Of a DNA stretch of 64,000 nucleotides, positions 27,418 to 36,530 are shown in pieces (position 1 is the stretch's first letter; every line of letters begins with the position of its first letter). Origin of the DNA: Bradyrhizobium elkanii USDA 76 (GTDB lineage: Bacteria > Pseudomonadota > Alphaproteobacteria > Rhizobiales > Xanthobacteraceae); contig NZ_CP066356.1 of assembly GCF_023278185.1 (NCBI RefSeq), positions 6,750,001-6,814,000 on the forward strand, written 5' to 3'. The notes under the pieces were generated by a model that had not been told where the DNA came from, made no database searches, and saw nothing but the letters and a program-made list of their open reading frames with translations. A program made the translations under genes and the position numbers.

Positions 27418-28059
27418 ATGACCGACACGACCTCCATCAAACACCCGACACCGTTAACATCGGGTGATTTCACCGCGGCGGAGGAGCCGTTCGCCCTGTT
27501 CGCCGAATGGTTTGCGGAGGCGGTCAAGTCCGAGCCGAACGATCCGAACGCGATGGCGCTTGCGACCGTCGATCCCGACGGCCTGCCCGACGTGCGGATG
27601 GTGCTGATGAAGGGCTTCGATGCCGACGGCTTCGTGTTCTACAGCCACATTGCGAGCGCCAAGGGCCGCGAATTGGCCGCAAATCCTAAAGCCGCTTTAC
27701 TCTTTCACTGGAAATCGCTGCGCCGCCAGGTGCGCATCCGCGGACCGGTCACTCCGGTGACCGATGCCGAGGCCGACGCCTATTTCGCCACGAGGCCGAA
27801 GCAGGCGCAGATCGGCGCCTGGGCCAGCAAGCAGTCGCAGCCGCTGGAGAGCCGCTTCGCCTTCGAACAGGCGATCGCCAAGACCGGTGCGAAATACGTC
27901 ATCGGCGAGGTGCCGCGGCCGCCGGGCTGGAGCGGCTGGCGGATCACGCCGCAACGCTTCGAGTTCTGGCACGACCGCCCCTACCGCCTGCACGACCGCA
28001 TCGAATTCCGCCGCGACGGCGCCGGCAGCGCCTGGTCGAAGGTGCGGCTCTATCCCTGA
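27418..28059 (+). CDS. pdxH: Pyridoxamine/pyridoxine 5'-phosphate oxidase
   Basis: FMN enzyme that oxidises PNP and PMP to pyridoxal 5'-phosphate, in vitamin B6 synthesis and salvage. 213 residues, the normal length. Family signatures: [20 protein letters not shown] and [15 protein letters not shown] (FMN phosphate contacts), the QSQPLESR segment, and the C-terminal block [20 protein letters not shown] with the substrate-binding Arg/His. The start is ATG 27418; an earlier in-frame ATG at 27397 is less likely. It is divergent from the lipoprotein gene with nearly touching 5' ends. Confidence 0.96.
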   Translation: MTDTTSIKHPTPLTSGDFTAAEEPFALFAEWFAEAVKSEPNDPNAMALATVDPDGLPDVRMVLMKGFDADGFVFYSHIASAKGRELAANPKAALLFHWKSLRRQVRIRGPVTPVTDAEADAYFATRPKQAQIGAWASKQSQPLESRFAFEQAIAKTGAKYVIGEVPRPPGWSGWRITPQRFEFWHDRPYRLHDRIEFRRDGAGSAWSKVRLYP

Positions 28060-28215
28060 AAGCTGCGACCGTCATGGCCGGGCGAAAGCGCGAAGCGCAT
28101 CTTCGTGTAAGATGACCCCGGCCATCGACGTCTTGATCCCAAATCATCCCAAGTCGTTCGAAGGCGTGGATGCCCGGCACGCCGCCGCGCATGACGAAAA
28201 CGAAAGAAACCGTCG

Positions 28216-28968
28216 ATGCCCCACCCATCCAATGCGCCGCGGCGCACGCTGCTCCTGACCGGCGCAAGCCGCGGCATCGGCCATGCCACCGCGATCCGCT
28301 TCTCGTCCGCCGGCTGGCGCGTCATCACCCTGTCGCGGCATGCGTTTCCCGAGGTCTGCCCGTGGGGCGCCGGGCCGGAAGACCACATCGAGGTTGATCT
28401 CGGCAGCCATGACGACACCGTGCGCGCGATCTCCGAGATCCGCAGGCGGCTTGAGAACGATGAACTGCACGCGCTGGTCAACAACGCCGCGATCTCGCCG
28501 AAGGCTGCCGGCGGCGGCCGGCTCGGCACCATGGACACCGACATCGAGACCTGGACCCACGTTTTCCACGTCAACTTCTTCGCGCCGATCATGATCGCGC
28601 GCGGGCTGATCGAGGAGTTGAAACACGCCAAGGGCGCGGTGGTGAACGTCACCTCGATCGCGGGCTCGCGCGTGCATCCGTTTGCCGGCGCGGCCTATGC
28701 GACGTCGAAGGCCGCGCTCGCGGCGCTGACGCGCGAGATGGCATCGGACTTCGGCCGCGTCGGCGTCCGCGTCAACGCGATCGCGCCAGGCGAGATCGAT
28801 ACCTCGATCCTGTCGCCGGGCACCGAGAAGATCGTCGACCAGCAGATCCCGATGCATCGCCTCGGCACGCCGGACGAGGTCGCCAAGATCATCTACGTTC
28901 TCTGCACGGAGACCAGCTCTTACGTGAACGGTGCGGAGATCCACATCAACGGTGGTCAGCACGTCTGA
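28216..28968 (+). CDS. Short-chain dehydrogenase/reductase
   Basis: A 250-residue NAD(P)-dependent oxidoreductase with a Rossmann fold. Cofactor loop TGASRGIG at residues 15-22, NNAAISP near 93, catalytic Ser in NVTSIAGSR, Tyr161 and Lys165 in YATSKAALAAL, and VRVNAIAPGEIDTSIL after it. The C-terminal YVNGAEIHINGGQHV is the classical SDR ending. Substrate unknown. It is a single gene, 156 bp after pdxH. Confidence 0.9.
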   Translation: MPHPSNAPRRTLLLTGASRGIGHATAIRFSSAGWRVITLSRHAFPEVCPWGAGPEDHIEVDLGSHDDTVRAISEIRRRLENDELHALVNNAAISPKAAGGGRLGTMDTDIETWTHVFHVNFFAPIMIARGLIEELKHAKGAVVNVTSIAGSRVHPFAGAAYATSKAALAALTREMASDFGRVGVRVNAIAPGEIDTSILSPGTEKIVDQQIPMHRLGTPDEVAKIIYVLCTETSSYVNGAEIHINGGQHV

Positions 28969-29101
28969 GCTTGGGAAGAGCCGTATCTCGGGGAAGGAAG
29001 TTTTGAGGCGATCCCGGCCGCCGCCGCGGCCGTCATTGGGATTGCTTCACTTGCAGGCGTAACAAACGCAAACGAGGCTTCTGCCTCCGAGGCTTCGGCC
29101 T

Positions 29102-29323
29102 CTAGTCTGCGTAGAACCGACGCGACTTCTTCTCGGGCTGCCGCAGCGCGACGTCGTTCAGCGCGCTGGAGCATTCGTCTTCGTCCTCGCCATCCAGCAA
29201 CGCAGCGCCACAGTAACGGCAAAGTCTCGGCGAGATCGCCTGCACCTTGCCTGCTGCGCGGTCCTGTTGATAGCGCGCAAAGTCGATGACGTTACGCCGT
29301 GGCGTTATGATCTTCTCAACCAT
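29102..29323 (-). CDS. Small CXXC protein of unknown function
   Basis: A 73-residue basic protein. Cys35 and Cys38 (LCRYCGAALL) and Cys51 could form a three-Cys or dimeric zinc site. The N-terminal part RRNVIDFARYQQDRAAGK is helical and charged. Codon usage fits a real gene, and ATG at 29323 is preceded by a plausible GGAGGACAG ribosome site. I know no function; similar short proteins occur in Bradyrhizobium by recollection only. Confidence 0.6.
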   Translation of the reverse strand: MVEKIITPRRNVIDFARYQQDRAAGKVQAISPRLCRYCGAALLDGEDEDECSSALNDVALRQPEKKSRRFYAD

Positions 29324-29453
29324 TGCTGTCCTCCGGCTTCGAGGCGGGCGTTATCGCAGACAAGTTTCGCCCAAACGTTCAGCGCAACGCTCAAATTTTA
29401 GGAGAGGAAATAAGGCAGAAAACGCGTCCCAAAACGCGACGTGTGGAACCGGT

Positions 29454-30431
29454 CTACAGCCACTTCTTCCACTTGAAGATCCAGTACGGCACAACGGCCG
29501 CAATCAGCATCATCACCAGCGCCATCGGATAGCCGTGCACCCATTCGAGTTCCGGCATGATCTTGAAATTCATGCCGTAGATCGAGGCGATCAGCGTCGG
29601 CGGCATCAAGACCACCGCCATCACCGAGAACAGCTTGATGATGTTGTTCTGTTCCAGATTGACCACGCCGAGCATGGCGTCGAGCACGAAGGTGATCTTG
29701 TTGGAGAGATAGGAGGCGTGATCGGTCAGTGAGGCCACGTCACGCTGCATGGTCTTGAGCTGCTCGCGCATGTCCTTGGACCATTTCACGCCCTCGACCA
29801 CCGCGGAGAGGAAGGTGACGAGGCGGCCGATCGAGACCAGGCTTTCGCGAACCTTGGAGGTCAGGTCGCCCTTGCGGCCGATCGCGATCAGGATCTGCGA
29901 ATATTGCTTGGCGTGGCCGTGGCGCTCGCTCTCCGGCTCGAAGATGTCGTGGGACACCTGGTCGATATCGGCCCCGCAGCGCTCCAGGAGATCGGCGCAA
30001 CGGTCGATCACAGCGTCCAGCAGTTCCATCAGCACCTGCTCGCCGGTGATGCCGGGAGCACAGGCGCGCGCCAGCTTGTTCTCGACCAGCGCGAACGGTT
30101 TCGGCAGGTCGTAGCGTACCGTGACCAGGCGATGGCTGGTCAGGATGAAGGTGACCGCCGTGGTGCGCGGCATGTCGGTGTCGGATTGGCACATCAGCGT
30201 CGCGGTCATGTAGCGCGCGCTGTTCTCGATATAGAGGCGGCTGGAGATCTCGATCTCCTGCATGTCTTCCCGGGTCGGCACCGCGATCCCCGCGAGCTTC
30301 TCGACCGCCCGGTCCTCCTCCACCGTCGGATTCACCAGATCGACCCAGACCGCTCCCTCGGGCAGCGCGCCGAGGTCGGTCGCGGTGGCCTTCTTGAGCG
30401 AAAACTCGGACGGAACGAACACCGACAGCAT
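29454..30431 (-). CDS. CorA-family magnesium/divalent cation transporter
   Basis: A 325-residue inner-membrane channel working as a pentamer. The long N-terminal cytoplasmic funnel is followed by two C-terminal membrane spans (about 264-284 and 302-320). The selectivity motif GMN is at 286-288 in IYGMNFKIMPELEW. The C-terminal tail is Lys-rich (FKWKKWL), as in CorA. I choose ATG 30431 with GGAG six bases upstream over the in-frame GTG at 30443. Mg2+ or Co2+ uptake is expected from the family. Confidence 0.93.
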   Translation of the reverse strand: MLSVFVPSEFSLKKATATDLGALPEGAVWVDLVNPTVEEDRAVEKLAGIAVPTREDMQEIEISSRLYIENSARYMTATLMCQSDTDMPRTTAVTFILTSHRLVTVRYDLPKPFALVENKLARACAPGITGEQVLMELLDAVIDRCADLLERCGADIDQVSHDIFEPESERHGHAKQYSQILIAIGRKGDLTSKVRESLVSIGRLVTFLSAVVEGVKWSKDMREQLKTMQRDVASLTDHASYLSNKITFVLDAMLGVVNLEQNNIIKLFSVMAVVLMPPTLIASIYGMNFKIMPELEWVHGYPMALVMMLIAAVVPYWIFKWKKWL

Positions 30432-30768
30432 CACGAACTCCACGAAACAGGGCTGGCAGGACCCGCCGACTTAGCGCGATTCTGGGGGGCGCTTCATGAC
30501 CGGGGCATTAACCGGGCATCCATACTTGTGGCGGCCAGGCGGCAGTGACGTGGCGCCGACTCGTCGACCGTTGCCTGTTTGCACAAAAACCAACCCGGCG
30601 CCAGAACAGTTGCGGCAAAAAAGCCACAGACGACGTCCCGCGATGCGGGAAAGACATCTAAAGTCTGGGAATAATGGCGCGTTTCAGCAATACTGCCCTC
30701 GTGGAATCGTGGCGTTTGGGGCGTAATAGTGGCGCTTTCGGGCGCGGATTTTCGATTGGAATGTAATC
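30432..30768. other. 337-bp divergent spacer between CorA and L,D-transpeptidase genes
   Basis: Promoter-bearing spacer without a supported gene. A small hairpin (TCCCGC, GAT, GCGGGA) is at 30636-30650. I could not identify a reliable regulatory motif or a magnesium riboswitch. Confidence 0.45.
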
Positions 30769-31446
30769 ATGTCGTCGCTCAAAGTTACCTTCGGGATTCT
30801 GGCCGCGGGCCTGATGTTGTCGGGCTGCATGCAGGCCACAACCTATGAGGCAACCAACACTGCGAACTTCAAGCCGCGTGACAAGGAACTCCTGGCCAAG
30901 ACCACCTACGTCAAGACGCCGGTGGCGGAACCGTTCCGCCGCGCCATCGTCGAGTATCACCGCAAGGAAGCCCCCGGCTCGATCGTGGTCGATTCCGACA
31001 ACCATTACCTCTATTACGTGCTGAACGACGGCAAGGCGATCCGCTACGGCATCACGGTCGGCGAGGAAGCCATGGCCTGGTCCGGCATCGCCAAGGTCGG
31101 CAGCATGACCGAATGGCCGGCCTGGCACCCGACCCCCGGCGAAATCTCGCGCCTCGGCGTCCCGACTTTCGTGGCCCCGGGCCCGGACAATCCGATGGGC
31201 TCGCGCGCGATGTATCTCTATTCGGGCGGCAAGGACACGCTGTTCCGCATCCACGGCACCAACCAGCCGGAATATATCGGCGCGTCGATCTCGTCAGGCT
31301 GCATCCGCATGACCAACGAGGACGTCATCGACCTCTACAACCGCGTCAAGCTCGGCACCATCGTCGTGGTGCTGGAGCCGAAGCACGGCGACTCGCCCTA
31401 CAAGCCGCAGATGGCGCTGCAGGGCGGCGGCGGCACGACCTACTGA
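30769..31446 (+). CDS. L,D-transpeptidase (YkuD), lipoprotein
   Basis: A 225-residue peptidoglycan cross-linking or outer-membrane-anchoring enzyme. A lipoprotein signal ends at Cys20 (LMLSGCMQ). The YkuD domain covers about 70-205, with His162 in RIHGTNQPEYIG and nucleophile Cys178 in SISSGCIRMTNEDV. The Arg two residues on completes the site. It may make 3-3 cross-links or attach outer-membrane proteins to murein, as described in rhizobia. It is followed by a strong terminator and converges with the extensin-like gene. Confidence 0.94.
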   Translation: MSSLKVTFGILAAGLMLSGCMQATTYEATNTANFKPRDKELLAKTTYVKTPVAEPFRRAIVEYHRKEAPGSIVVDSDNHYLYYVLNDGKAIRYGITVGEEAMAWSGIAKVGSMTEWPAWHPTPGEISRLGVPTFVAPGPDNPMGSRAMYLYSGGKDTLFRIHGTNQPEYIGASISSGCIRMTNEDVIDLYNRVKLGTIVVVLEPKHGDSPYKPQMALQGGGGTTY

Positions 31447-31463
31447 TCCCATCGCAATCGCGA

Positions 31464-32630
31464 TCAAAAGCGCCGGCTTTGCCGGCGCTTTTTTGTTGGC
31501 TGCGGCTTGGTCTCGGCGCTGCGGTCGGGCGCGGCCGCATCATGTGATCTTGCGGCATCCGGCTTGCCGTCGCTGGCCCTGCCGTGATCAGCGTTGCCTT
31601 GGTCAGCTCTGGATGCATCCGTCTTCGACGCGTCGGATTTGGCGGCGACCTCGCGCGGCGGCGCCTGTTCGGGGCGCTCGGCCGGCAACAGCGGCGCGAC
31701 CTCTGGCAGCGGGTCGTACACGTTCCACTGGCAGATCCGGTAGTTGTTGCGACGGTCGATCAGGTCGAGATGGATGTGGTCCTCGTGGTACCAGTCCGAG
31801 CCCGGCCCGAGCACAGTGGAGAAGCGGGCGCAGACCGAGTGCAGCACGGTCTCGCGCAAGGCCCGCGGCACGCTGCGGTCGGTCAGCGAGATCGACTTGC
31901 CGTTGGCGAGGCCGAGGGCGCGCACGTCGAGCGCATTGGCGCGGCCGTGCTCAGAGAGCTGCGCTCCGGCGACCCGATTGCGGCCGCGGCATTCGAACGA
32001 GTCGAAATTGTCGAGATTGCTGATCCCGCCCCCGAGGCTCTGCGCGAGCGGCGCGATATCGGTGCGGACCCAGTCGGCGACCGCAGCGGCCATCTTGCAG
32101 CGGAGGATAGCCGCGGGCTTGACCGCGACCTTGCGTTTGTCCGCCAGCACGATCGCCTCGAGCCGCACCAGATCCTCGCCGCCGCAGCCCCCGGCGCCGT
32201 GGATATCCGGAATGCTCGGCGCGATCGCGATCTCATCGGTGAGGGCCTGCCGGCAGGCCGACAGCTGCGGCTCGGCGGGCTTGGCCGCATCGGCAGGTGC
32301 GGCCGGAGACTGCGTCTCGGCCGCGGGCGGCTCGGGCTCGGTTGCCGCCGGCGCGTGAGCTGCCGCCGGTGCGTGAGTTGCCGCCGGCGCCTGCGCCGGG
32401 CGCGGCTTCGGCAGCGGCACCGCTGAGCGGCGGACGGCCTTGTGCGGCCTTTGTGGCCGGGTGCCGAACAGATCGTCCCACGGAAAGCTGGGCGCGCGGC
32501 GGGCGGCCTCGGCGGGGCCGCCTTGCATACCAAGGCAAAGCAGCACGGCGGCGGTAACCATTGCCGCGCCCCCGCGACGAAACGCGCCAACAGGCCATTT
32601 TCGGCTTGCTTTCTCCGCGCTAAAGTTCAT
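31464..32630 (-). CDS. Extensin-like family protein, exported
   Basis: A 388-residue cell-envelope protein. A signal segment lies near 24-42 (MVTAAVLLCLGMQGGPAEA). A Pro/Ala/His-rich low-complexity region (about 70-125, AAATHAPA-type repeats) precedes the extensin-like C-terminal domain (about 125-305). That domain holds four or more Cys, and SEHGRANALDVRALGL gives the D-Ala-D-Ala-carboxypeptidase-like zinc motif (H..G.A.D). A further charged Ala/Asp/Lys tail ends in KKRRQSRRF. A murein-binding or -cutting role is inferred. The final codons overlap the opposite-strand terminator. Confidence 0.88.
   Translation of the reverse strand: MNFSAEKASRKWPVGAFRRGGAAMVTAAVLLCLGMQGGPAEAARRAPSFPWDDLFGTRPQRPHKAVRRSAVPLPKPRPAQAPAATHAPAAAHAPAATEPEPPAAETQSPAAPADAAKPAEPQLSACRQALTDEIAIAPSIPDIHGAGGCGGEDLVRLEAIVLADKRKVAVKPAAILRCKMAAAVADWVRTDIAPLAQSLGGGISNLDNFDSFECRGRNRVAGAQLSEHGRANALDVRALGLANGKSISLTDRSVPRALRETVLHSVCARFSTVLGPGSDWYHEDHIHLDLIDRRNNYRICQWNVYDPLPEVAPLLPAERPEQAPPREVAAKSDASKTDASRADQGNADHGRASDGKPDAARSHDAAAPDRSAETKPQPTKKRRQSRRF
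31466..31494 (+). terminator. Strong intrinsic terminator of the L,D-transpeptidase gene
   Basis: GC-rich perfect stem GCGCCGGC/GCCGGCGC with a TTT loop, flanked by AAAA and TTTTTT. It starts 20 bp after the transpeptidase stop. The same bases encode the last residues (KKRRQSRRF) of the convergent extensin-like gene, so the terminator sits inside coding sequence of the opposite strand. Confidence 0.9.
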
Positions 32631-32706
32631 GTCAGTTCCATGATTTTACTGCCGGCCGTCCAAGATGCCGGCAGATCATGCGTGAGGATCGAGGAGGGAT
32701 TTGCGT

Positions 32707-34335
32707 ATGCTTGGTTTGATGCAAGATTGGCCTTTGCTGTGTCACAAGATTATTGAGCACGCCGCCAAATATCACGGCACGCAGGAAGTCGTGACGCGGT
32801 CGGTCGAAGGCCCCATTCATCGCACCACCTACGCCCAGATCCATGCCCGCGCATTGAAGGTCTCGCAGAGCCTGGAACGCGACGGCATCAACCTCGGCGA
32901 CCGCGTCGCCACCATCGCCTGGAACACCTGGCGCCACCTCGAGGTCTGGTACGGCATCATGGGGATCGGCGCGATCTGCCATACGGTCAATCCGCGCCTG
33001 TTTCCGGAGCAGATCGCCTGGATCGTCAACCACGCCCAGGACCGCATCGTCATCACCGACCTCACCTTCGTTCCGGTGCTGGAGAAGATCGCAGGCCAGC
33101 TGCCGAGCGTCGAGCGCTACGTGGTGCTGACCGACAAGGCGCACATGCCGCAGACCACGCTGAAGAACGCGGTCGCCTATGAGGACTGGATCGCGGCATC
33201 CGACGGCAAGTTCGAGTGGAAGACCTTCGACGAGAACACCGCGGCGGCGATGTGCTACACCTCCGGCACGACGGGCGATCCCAAGGGTGTACTTTATTCG
33301 CACCGCTCCAACGTGTTGCACGCGCTGATGGCCAACTCGAAGGACGCGCTCGGCACCTCCGCGTCGGACACAATGCTTCCGGTGGTCCCCTTGTTCCATG
33401 CCAATAGCTGGGGCATCGCCTTCTCCGCGCCGTCGATGGGCACCAAGCTCGTGATGCCGGGCCCGAAGCTCGACGGCGCCTCGGTGTACGAGTTGCTATC
33501 GACCGAGAAGGTCACGCACACCGCCGGCGTGCCGACGGTGTGGCTGATGTTGCTGCAATACATGGCCGCCAACAACGTCAAGCTGCCGGATCTGCAGATG
33601 GTGATCTGCGGCGGGTCGGCGATGCCGCGCTCGATGATCAAGGCGTTCCTCGACATGGGCAGCCAGGTGCGCCACGCCTGGGGCATGACCGAGATGAGCC
33701 CGCTCGGCACGCTGGCGACGCTGAAGCCGCCGTTCACCGAGCGCACCGGCGAGGAGCGGCTCGACATCCTGCAGACCCAAGGCTATCCGCCGTTCGGCGT
33801 CGAGATGAAGATCACCGACGATGCCGGCAAGGACCTGCCGTGGGACGGCAAGACCTTCGGCCGTCTCAAGGTCTCGGGCCCGGCGATCGCCAGGGCCTAT
33901 TTCCGGGTCGACAGCAACATCCTCGACGATGCCGGCTATTTCGACACCGGCGACGTCTCGACGATGGACGAGCACGGCTACATGCGGATCACCGACCGCT
34001 CCAAGGACGTGATCAAGTCCGGCGGCGAGTGGATCTCCTCGATCGATCTCGAGAACCTCGCGGTTGGCCATCCGGCGGTCGCGGAAGCCGCCGTGATCGG
34101 CGTCCATCACCCCAAATGGGATGAGCGGCCGCTGCTGATCGTGCAGCTCAAGCAGGGCCAGAGCGCCACGCGCGAGGACATCCTGAAGTTCATGGACGGC
34201 AAGATCGCCAAATGGTGGATGCCCGACGACGTCGCCTTCGTCGACGGCATCCCCCACACCGCGACCGGCAAGATCCTGAAGACGGCGCTGCGCGACCAGT
34301 TCAAGGACTACACGTTCCCGACCGCCGCGGCGTGA
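32707..34335 (+). CDS. Fatty-acid/acyl-CoA synthetase (AMP-binding enzyme)
   Basis: A 542-residue acyl-CoA ligase that activates a carboxylic acid through an acyl-adenylate. The P-loop is [19 protein letters not shown] (near 178-196), and [13 protein letters not shown] and [20 protein letters not shown] follow. The hinge region is [14 protein letters not shown], and the last catalytic Lys is in [15 protein letters not shown]. It is a medium/long-chain class enzyme by overall wording; substrate is unproven. ATG 32707 has GAGGAGGG nine bases upstream. A palindromic element follows the gene. Confidence 0.93.
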   Translation: MLGLMQDWPLLCHKIIEHAAKYHGTQEVVTRSVEGPIHRTTYAQIHARALKVSQSLERDGINLGDRVATIAWNTWRHLEVWYGIMGIGAICHTVNPRLFPEQIAWIVNHAQDRIVITDLTFVPVLEKIAGQLPSVERYVVLTDKAHMPQTTLKNAVAYEDWIAASDGKFEWKTFDENTAAAMCYTSGTTGDPKGVLYSHRSNVLHALMANSKDALGTSASDTMLPVVPLFHANSWGIAFSAPSMGTKLVMPGPKLDGASVYELLSTEKVTHTAGVPTVWLMLLQYMAANNVKLPDLQMVICGGSAMPRSMIKAFLDMGSQVRHAWGMTEMSPLGTLATLKPPFTERTGEERLDILQTQGYPPFGVEMKITDDAGKDLPWDGKTFGRLKVSGPAIARAYFRVDSNILDDAGYFDTGDVSTMDEHGYMRITDRSKDVIKSGGEWISSIDLENLAVGHPAVAEAAVIGVHHPKWDERPLLIVQLKQGQSATREDILKFMDGKIAKWWMPDDVAFVDGIPHTATGKILKTALRDQFKDYTFPTAAA

Positions 34336-34344
34336 GCGAGCTGT

Positions 34345-34504
34345 CATCCTCCCCTGGAGGGGGAGGATCGGTTCGCATGAAGCGCAGCGAAATGCGAACC
34401 GAGGTGGGGTGACAGTCCCTCTTGAGACAGGTGCCCGTGCTGAGGGATCACCCCACCCCGCCGCTCATTTCATGCGCGTCGACCCACCCCCTCCAGGGGA
34501 GGGT
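34345..34504. repeat. Long compound palindromic intergenic element
   Basis: Outer arms CCTCCCCTGGAGGGGG (34349-34364) and CCCCCTCCAGGGGAGG (from 34487) are exact reverse complements. Inside are a second hairpin, CGGTTCGCAT/ATGCGAACCG, near 34369-34400, and a third pair, GGTGGGGTGA/ATCACCCCACC. The whole 160 bp could fold into a branched structure. It fills the gap after the acyl-CoA ligase. I recognise this type as a common Bradyrhizobium intergenic repeat; that is recollection, not a search. Confidence 0.7.
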
Positions 34505-34609
34505 AATCAGCCCAAATCCCTTGAATTCGCCGCAGGTCCGTGGTCTCACACGACTGATCGCGGCGGCCGAGGTCGCCTGAGGACATCTCAACCGGCAGAT
34601 TTTTCGACG

Positions 34610-35467
34610 ATGGCGCGCAGGTTTTCCGCTCCCTACCAGCAGGAGCCCGTGTCCGGTCTCGCCACCTGGTCGCGCAACCTCGCCATCTTCTCCGTCGTCG
34701 CGGTGGTGGTCTCGATCCTGATCGTCCGCTTCGGGTTCCTGGAGGTCAAACCGGCGCTGGCGACCTTCTTCGGCGCGCTGGGCCTGGCCGGCCTGTCGAT
34801 CCTGCTTGGGCTGGCCGCCTTTGCCGCGATCTGGCAGAACGGCACCCGCGGCATGGGCCGGATCCTGCTCGCGCTGCTGATCGACGCGGCGATCCTCGCC
34901 TACCCGGCCTACCTGATCTATCAGTACCGCAAGCTGCCGCGGATCTACGACGTCACCACCGACGCGATCGACCCGCCGAGGTTCGAGGCGCTGGCGCGGC
35001 TGCGCACCGGGGAAGGCACCAATCCTGCCGCCTATGCCGGCCTCTATTCGGCCGAGCGGCAGCGCGCGGCCTATCCCGATATCGAAACCGTCGAGCTCGA
35101 AACCCCGGTCGACCGCGCCTATGAGCTGACGCTGCGGCTGGTGAACCGCCGCAAATGGCTCGTCATCGACGCGCGCGCGCCGCAGCCGCCGCGCCGCATC
35201 GGCCGCATCGAGGCGGTGGCGCGCACGCCGATCATGGGTTTCCGCGAGGACGTCTCGATCCGGGTCACGCCTGACGACGAGGACTCCCGCGTCGATATCC
35301 GCTCGGCATCGCGCTATTTCGACGCCGATCTCGGCAGCAACGCCGCCCGCGTCAAGAAGCTGATCGAGGATCTCAACAGCGCCGCCGAGAACGACAATGC
35401 CAAGCCGGCGAAGAAGGCCGCTCCTGTCGCGCCAAAGGCGCCGCCGGCGAAGACCGTGAAGAAGTAG
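34610..35467 (+). CDS. DUF1499 membrane protein
   Basis: A 285-residue protein. Three hydrophobic segments lie near 24-46, 52-72 and 82-102. The DUF1499 domain follows, with ATYPDIETVELETPVDRAY-like wording, RKWLVIDARAP and a C-terminal SRYFDADLGSNAARVKKLI, typical of the family. The last 30 residues are Lys/Ala/Pro-rich. Function is not known for this family. Start ATG at 34610 (MARRFSAPYQQEPV); upstream frame readthrough crosses the repeat element and is excluded. Confidence 0.82.
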   Translation: MARRFSAPYQQEPVSGLATWSRNLAIFSVVAVVVSILIVRFGFLEVKPALATFFGALGLAGLSILLGLAAFAAIWQNGTRGMGRILLALLIDAAILAYPAYLIYQYRKLPRIYDVTTDAIDPPRFEALARLRTGEGTNPAAYAGLYSAERQRAAYPDIETVELETPVDRAYELTLRLVNRRKWLVIDARAPQPPRRIGRIEAVARTPIMGFREDVSIRVTPDDEDSRVDIRSASRYFDADLGSNAARVKKLIEDLNSAAENDNAKPAKKAAPVAPKAPPAKTVKK

Positions 35468-35471
35468 CGCC

Positions 35472-36389
35472 CTACGCTATCCGGTACGTCCCGCCGATCA
35501 CGGGATCGCCGTCGGTCGCCACGACACCGCGCGCGACGAGGTCCTCCAGATGCGCCAGCACCGAATAGCCGGCGGCATTGGCAAGGCGCGGATCGAGCCC
35601 GATATAGATCGCCCGCACCATGGTCGGGATGTCGGCCTCGCCCTTGCCGAGACGATGCAGGATCGATGCCTCGCGCGCCCGGCGATGCCGCGCCAGGAAA
35701 CGGACGTAGCGCGGGCCTTCCGGAATCTCCGGGCCGTGGCCGGAGAAATAGAGCTGCTCGGGCCGCTGCTCCAGCCGCTCCAGCGAGGCCATGTAATCGA
35801 TCATCGAACCGTCGGGCGGCGCCACGATCGAGGTCGACCAGCCCATCACATGGTCGCCGACGAAATTGATGCTGCGCTCGGCCCAGGCGAACGCCAGGTG
35901 ATTGGCGGTGTGGCCGGGGGTGGCGAGCGCTTCCAGCGCAAAACCCGCGCCCTCGATGACGTCGCCGTGCTTGAGCTGCACGTCGGGCCGGAAATCGCGG
36001 TCGGCGCCGGATTCCGGATTGTGCTTCTCGCTCTCGAAGCGCGGGCGCGAGGCGCGGTGCGGTCCCTCGGCATAAACAGGCGCGCCGGTCGCGGCCTTGA
36101 TCCGCGGCGTGTTCGGCGAATGGTCGCGATGGGTATGGGTGACCAGGATATGCGTCACGGTCTCGCCCTTGACCGCATCGAGCAGCGCCTTGGCATGCGC
36201 CTCGTCGTCGGGACCGGGATCGATGATCGCAACCTTCCCCTCGCCGACGATGTAGCTGACCGTGCCCGTGAAGGTGAACGGGCTCGGATTGTTGCAGAGG
36301 ACACGGCGAACGCCGGGGCGGACCTGTTCGACCACGCCGGGTTTCAGCGGAAAATCGCGGTTGAACGGGATGTCGTCGTTGTCGGCCAT
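35472..36389 (-). CDS. Metallo-beta-lactamase-fold hydrolase
   Basis: A 305-residue zinc hydrolase. The metal motif THTHRDHS gives His85, His87, Asp89 and His90; further ligands are in TPGHTANHLAF and VGDHVMGWS, then FSGHGPEI. The C-terminal helix-turn-helix-like RVRFLARHRRAREASIL region resembles the LACTB2 winged domain. It could be an RNase-like or thioesterase MBL enzyme. ATG 36389 is chosen since the upstream extension lies in the palindromic element. It ends 4 bp from the convergent DUF1499 stop. Confidence 0.88.
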   Translation of the reverse strand: MADNDDIPFNRDFPLKPGVVEQVRPGVRRVLCNNPSPFTFTGTVSYIVGEGKVAIIDPGPDDEAHAKALLDAVKGETVTHILVTHTHRDHSPNTPRIKAATGAPVYAEGPHRASRPRFESEKHNPESGADRDFRPDVQLKHGDVIEGAGFALEALATPGHTANHLAFAWAERSINFVGDHVMGWSTSIVAPPDGSMIDYMASLERLEQRPEQLYFSGHGPEIPEGPRYVRFLARHRRAREASILHRLGKGEADIPTMVRAIYIGLDPRLANAAGYSVLAHLEDLVARGVVATDGDPVIGGTYRIA

Positions 36390-36426
36390 GGCTTCTGTCC
36401 GTGATGTCCGGATTCTCTTTGACCTC

Positions 36427-36510
36427 GTCATGCCCGGGCTTGTCCCGGGCATCCACGCCTTCCTTTGCGAGCCGCAAGACGTGGATGGCCGGGACAAGCC
36501 CGGCCATGAC
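36427..36510. repeat. 84-bp inverted-repeat element
   Basis: Two 31-base arms (36427-36457 and 36480-36510), reverse complements except for two positions, each containing GGACAAGCCCGG or its complement. It sits between the MBL start and the glutaryl-CoA dehydrogenase stop. Reading through it yields the spurious peptide start MAGLVPAIHV seen in many mis-annotations. Likely a mobile, non-autonomous intergenic repeat or terminator. Confidence 0.75.
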
Positions 36511-36530
36511 GGCGTTTGGGTGAACGCTCC

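Noticed and set aside
36390..36497. Open frame extension starting near MSRPSTSCGSQRK upstream of the MBL gene
   Set aside because: It runs through the palindromic element and is a known type of mis-annotation from that repeat.
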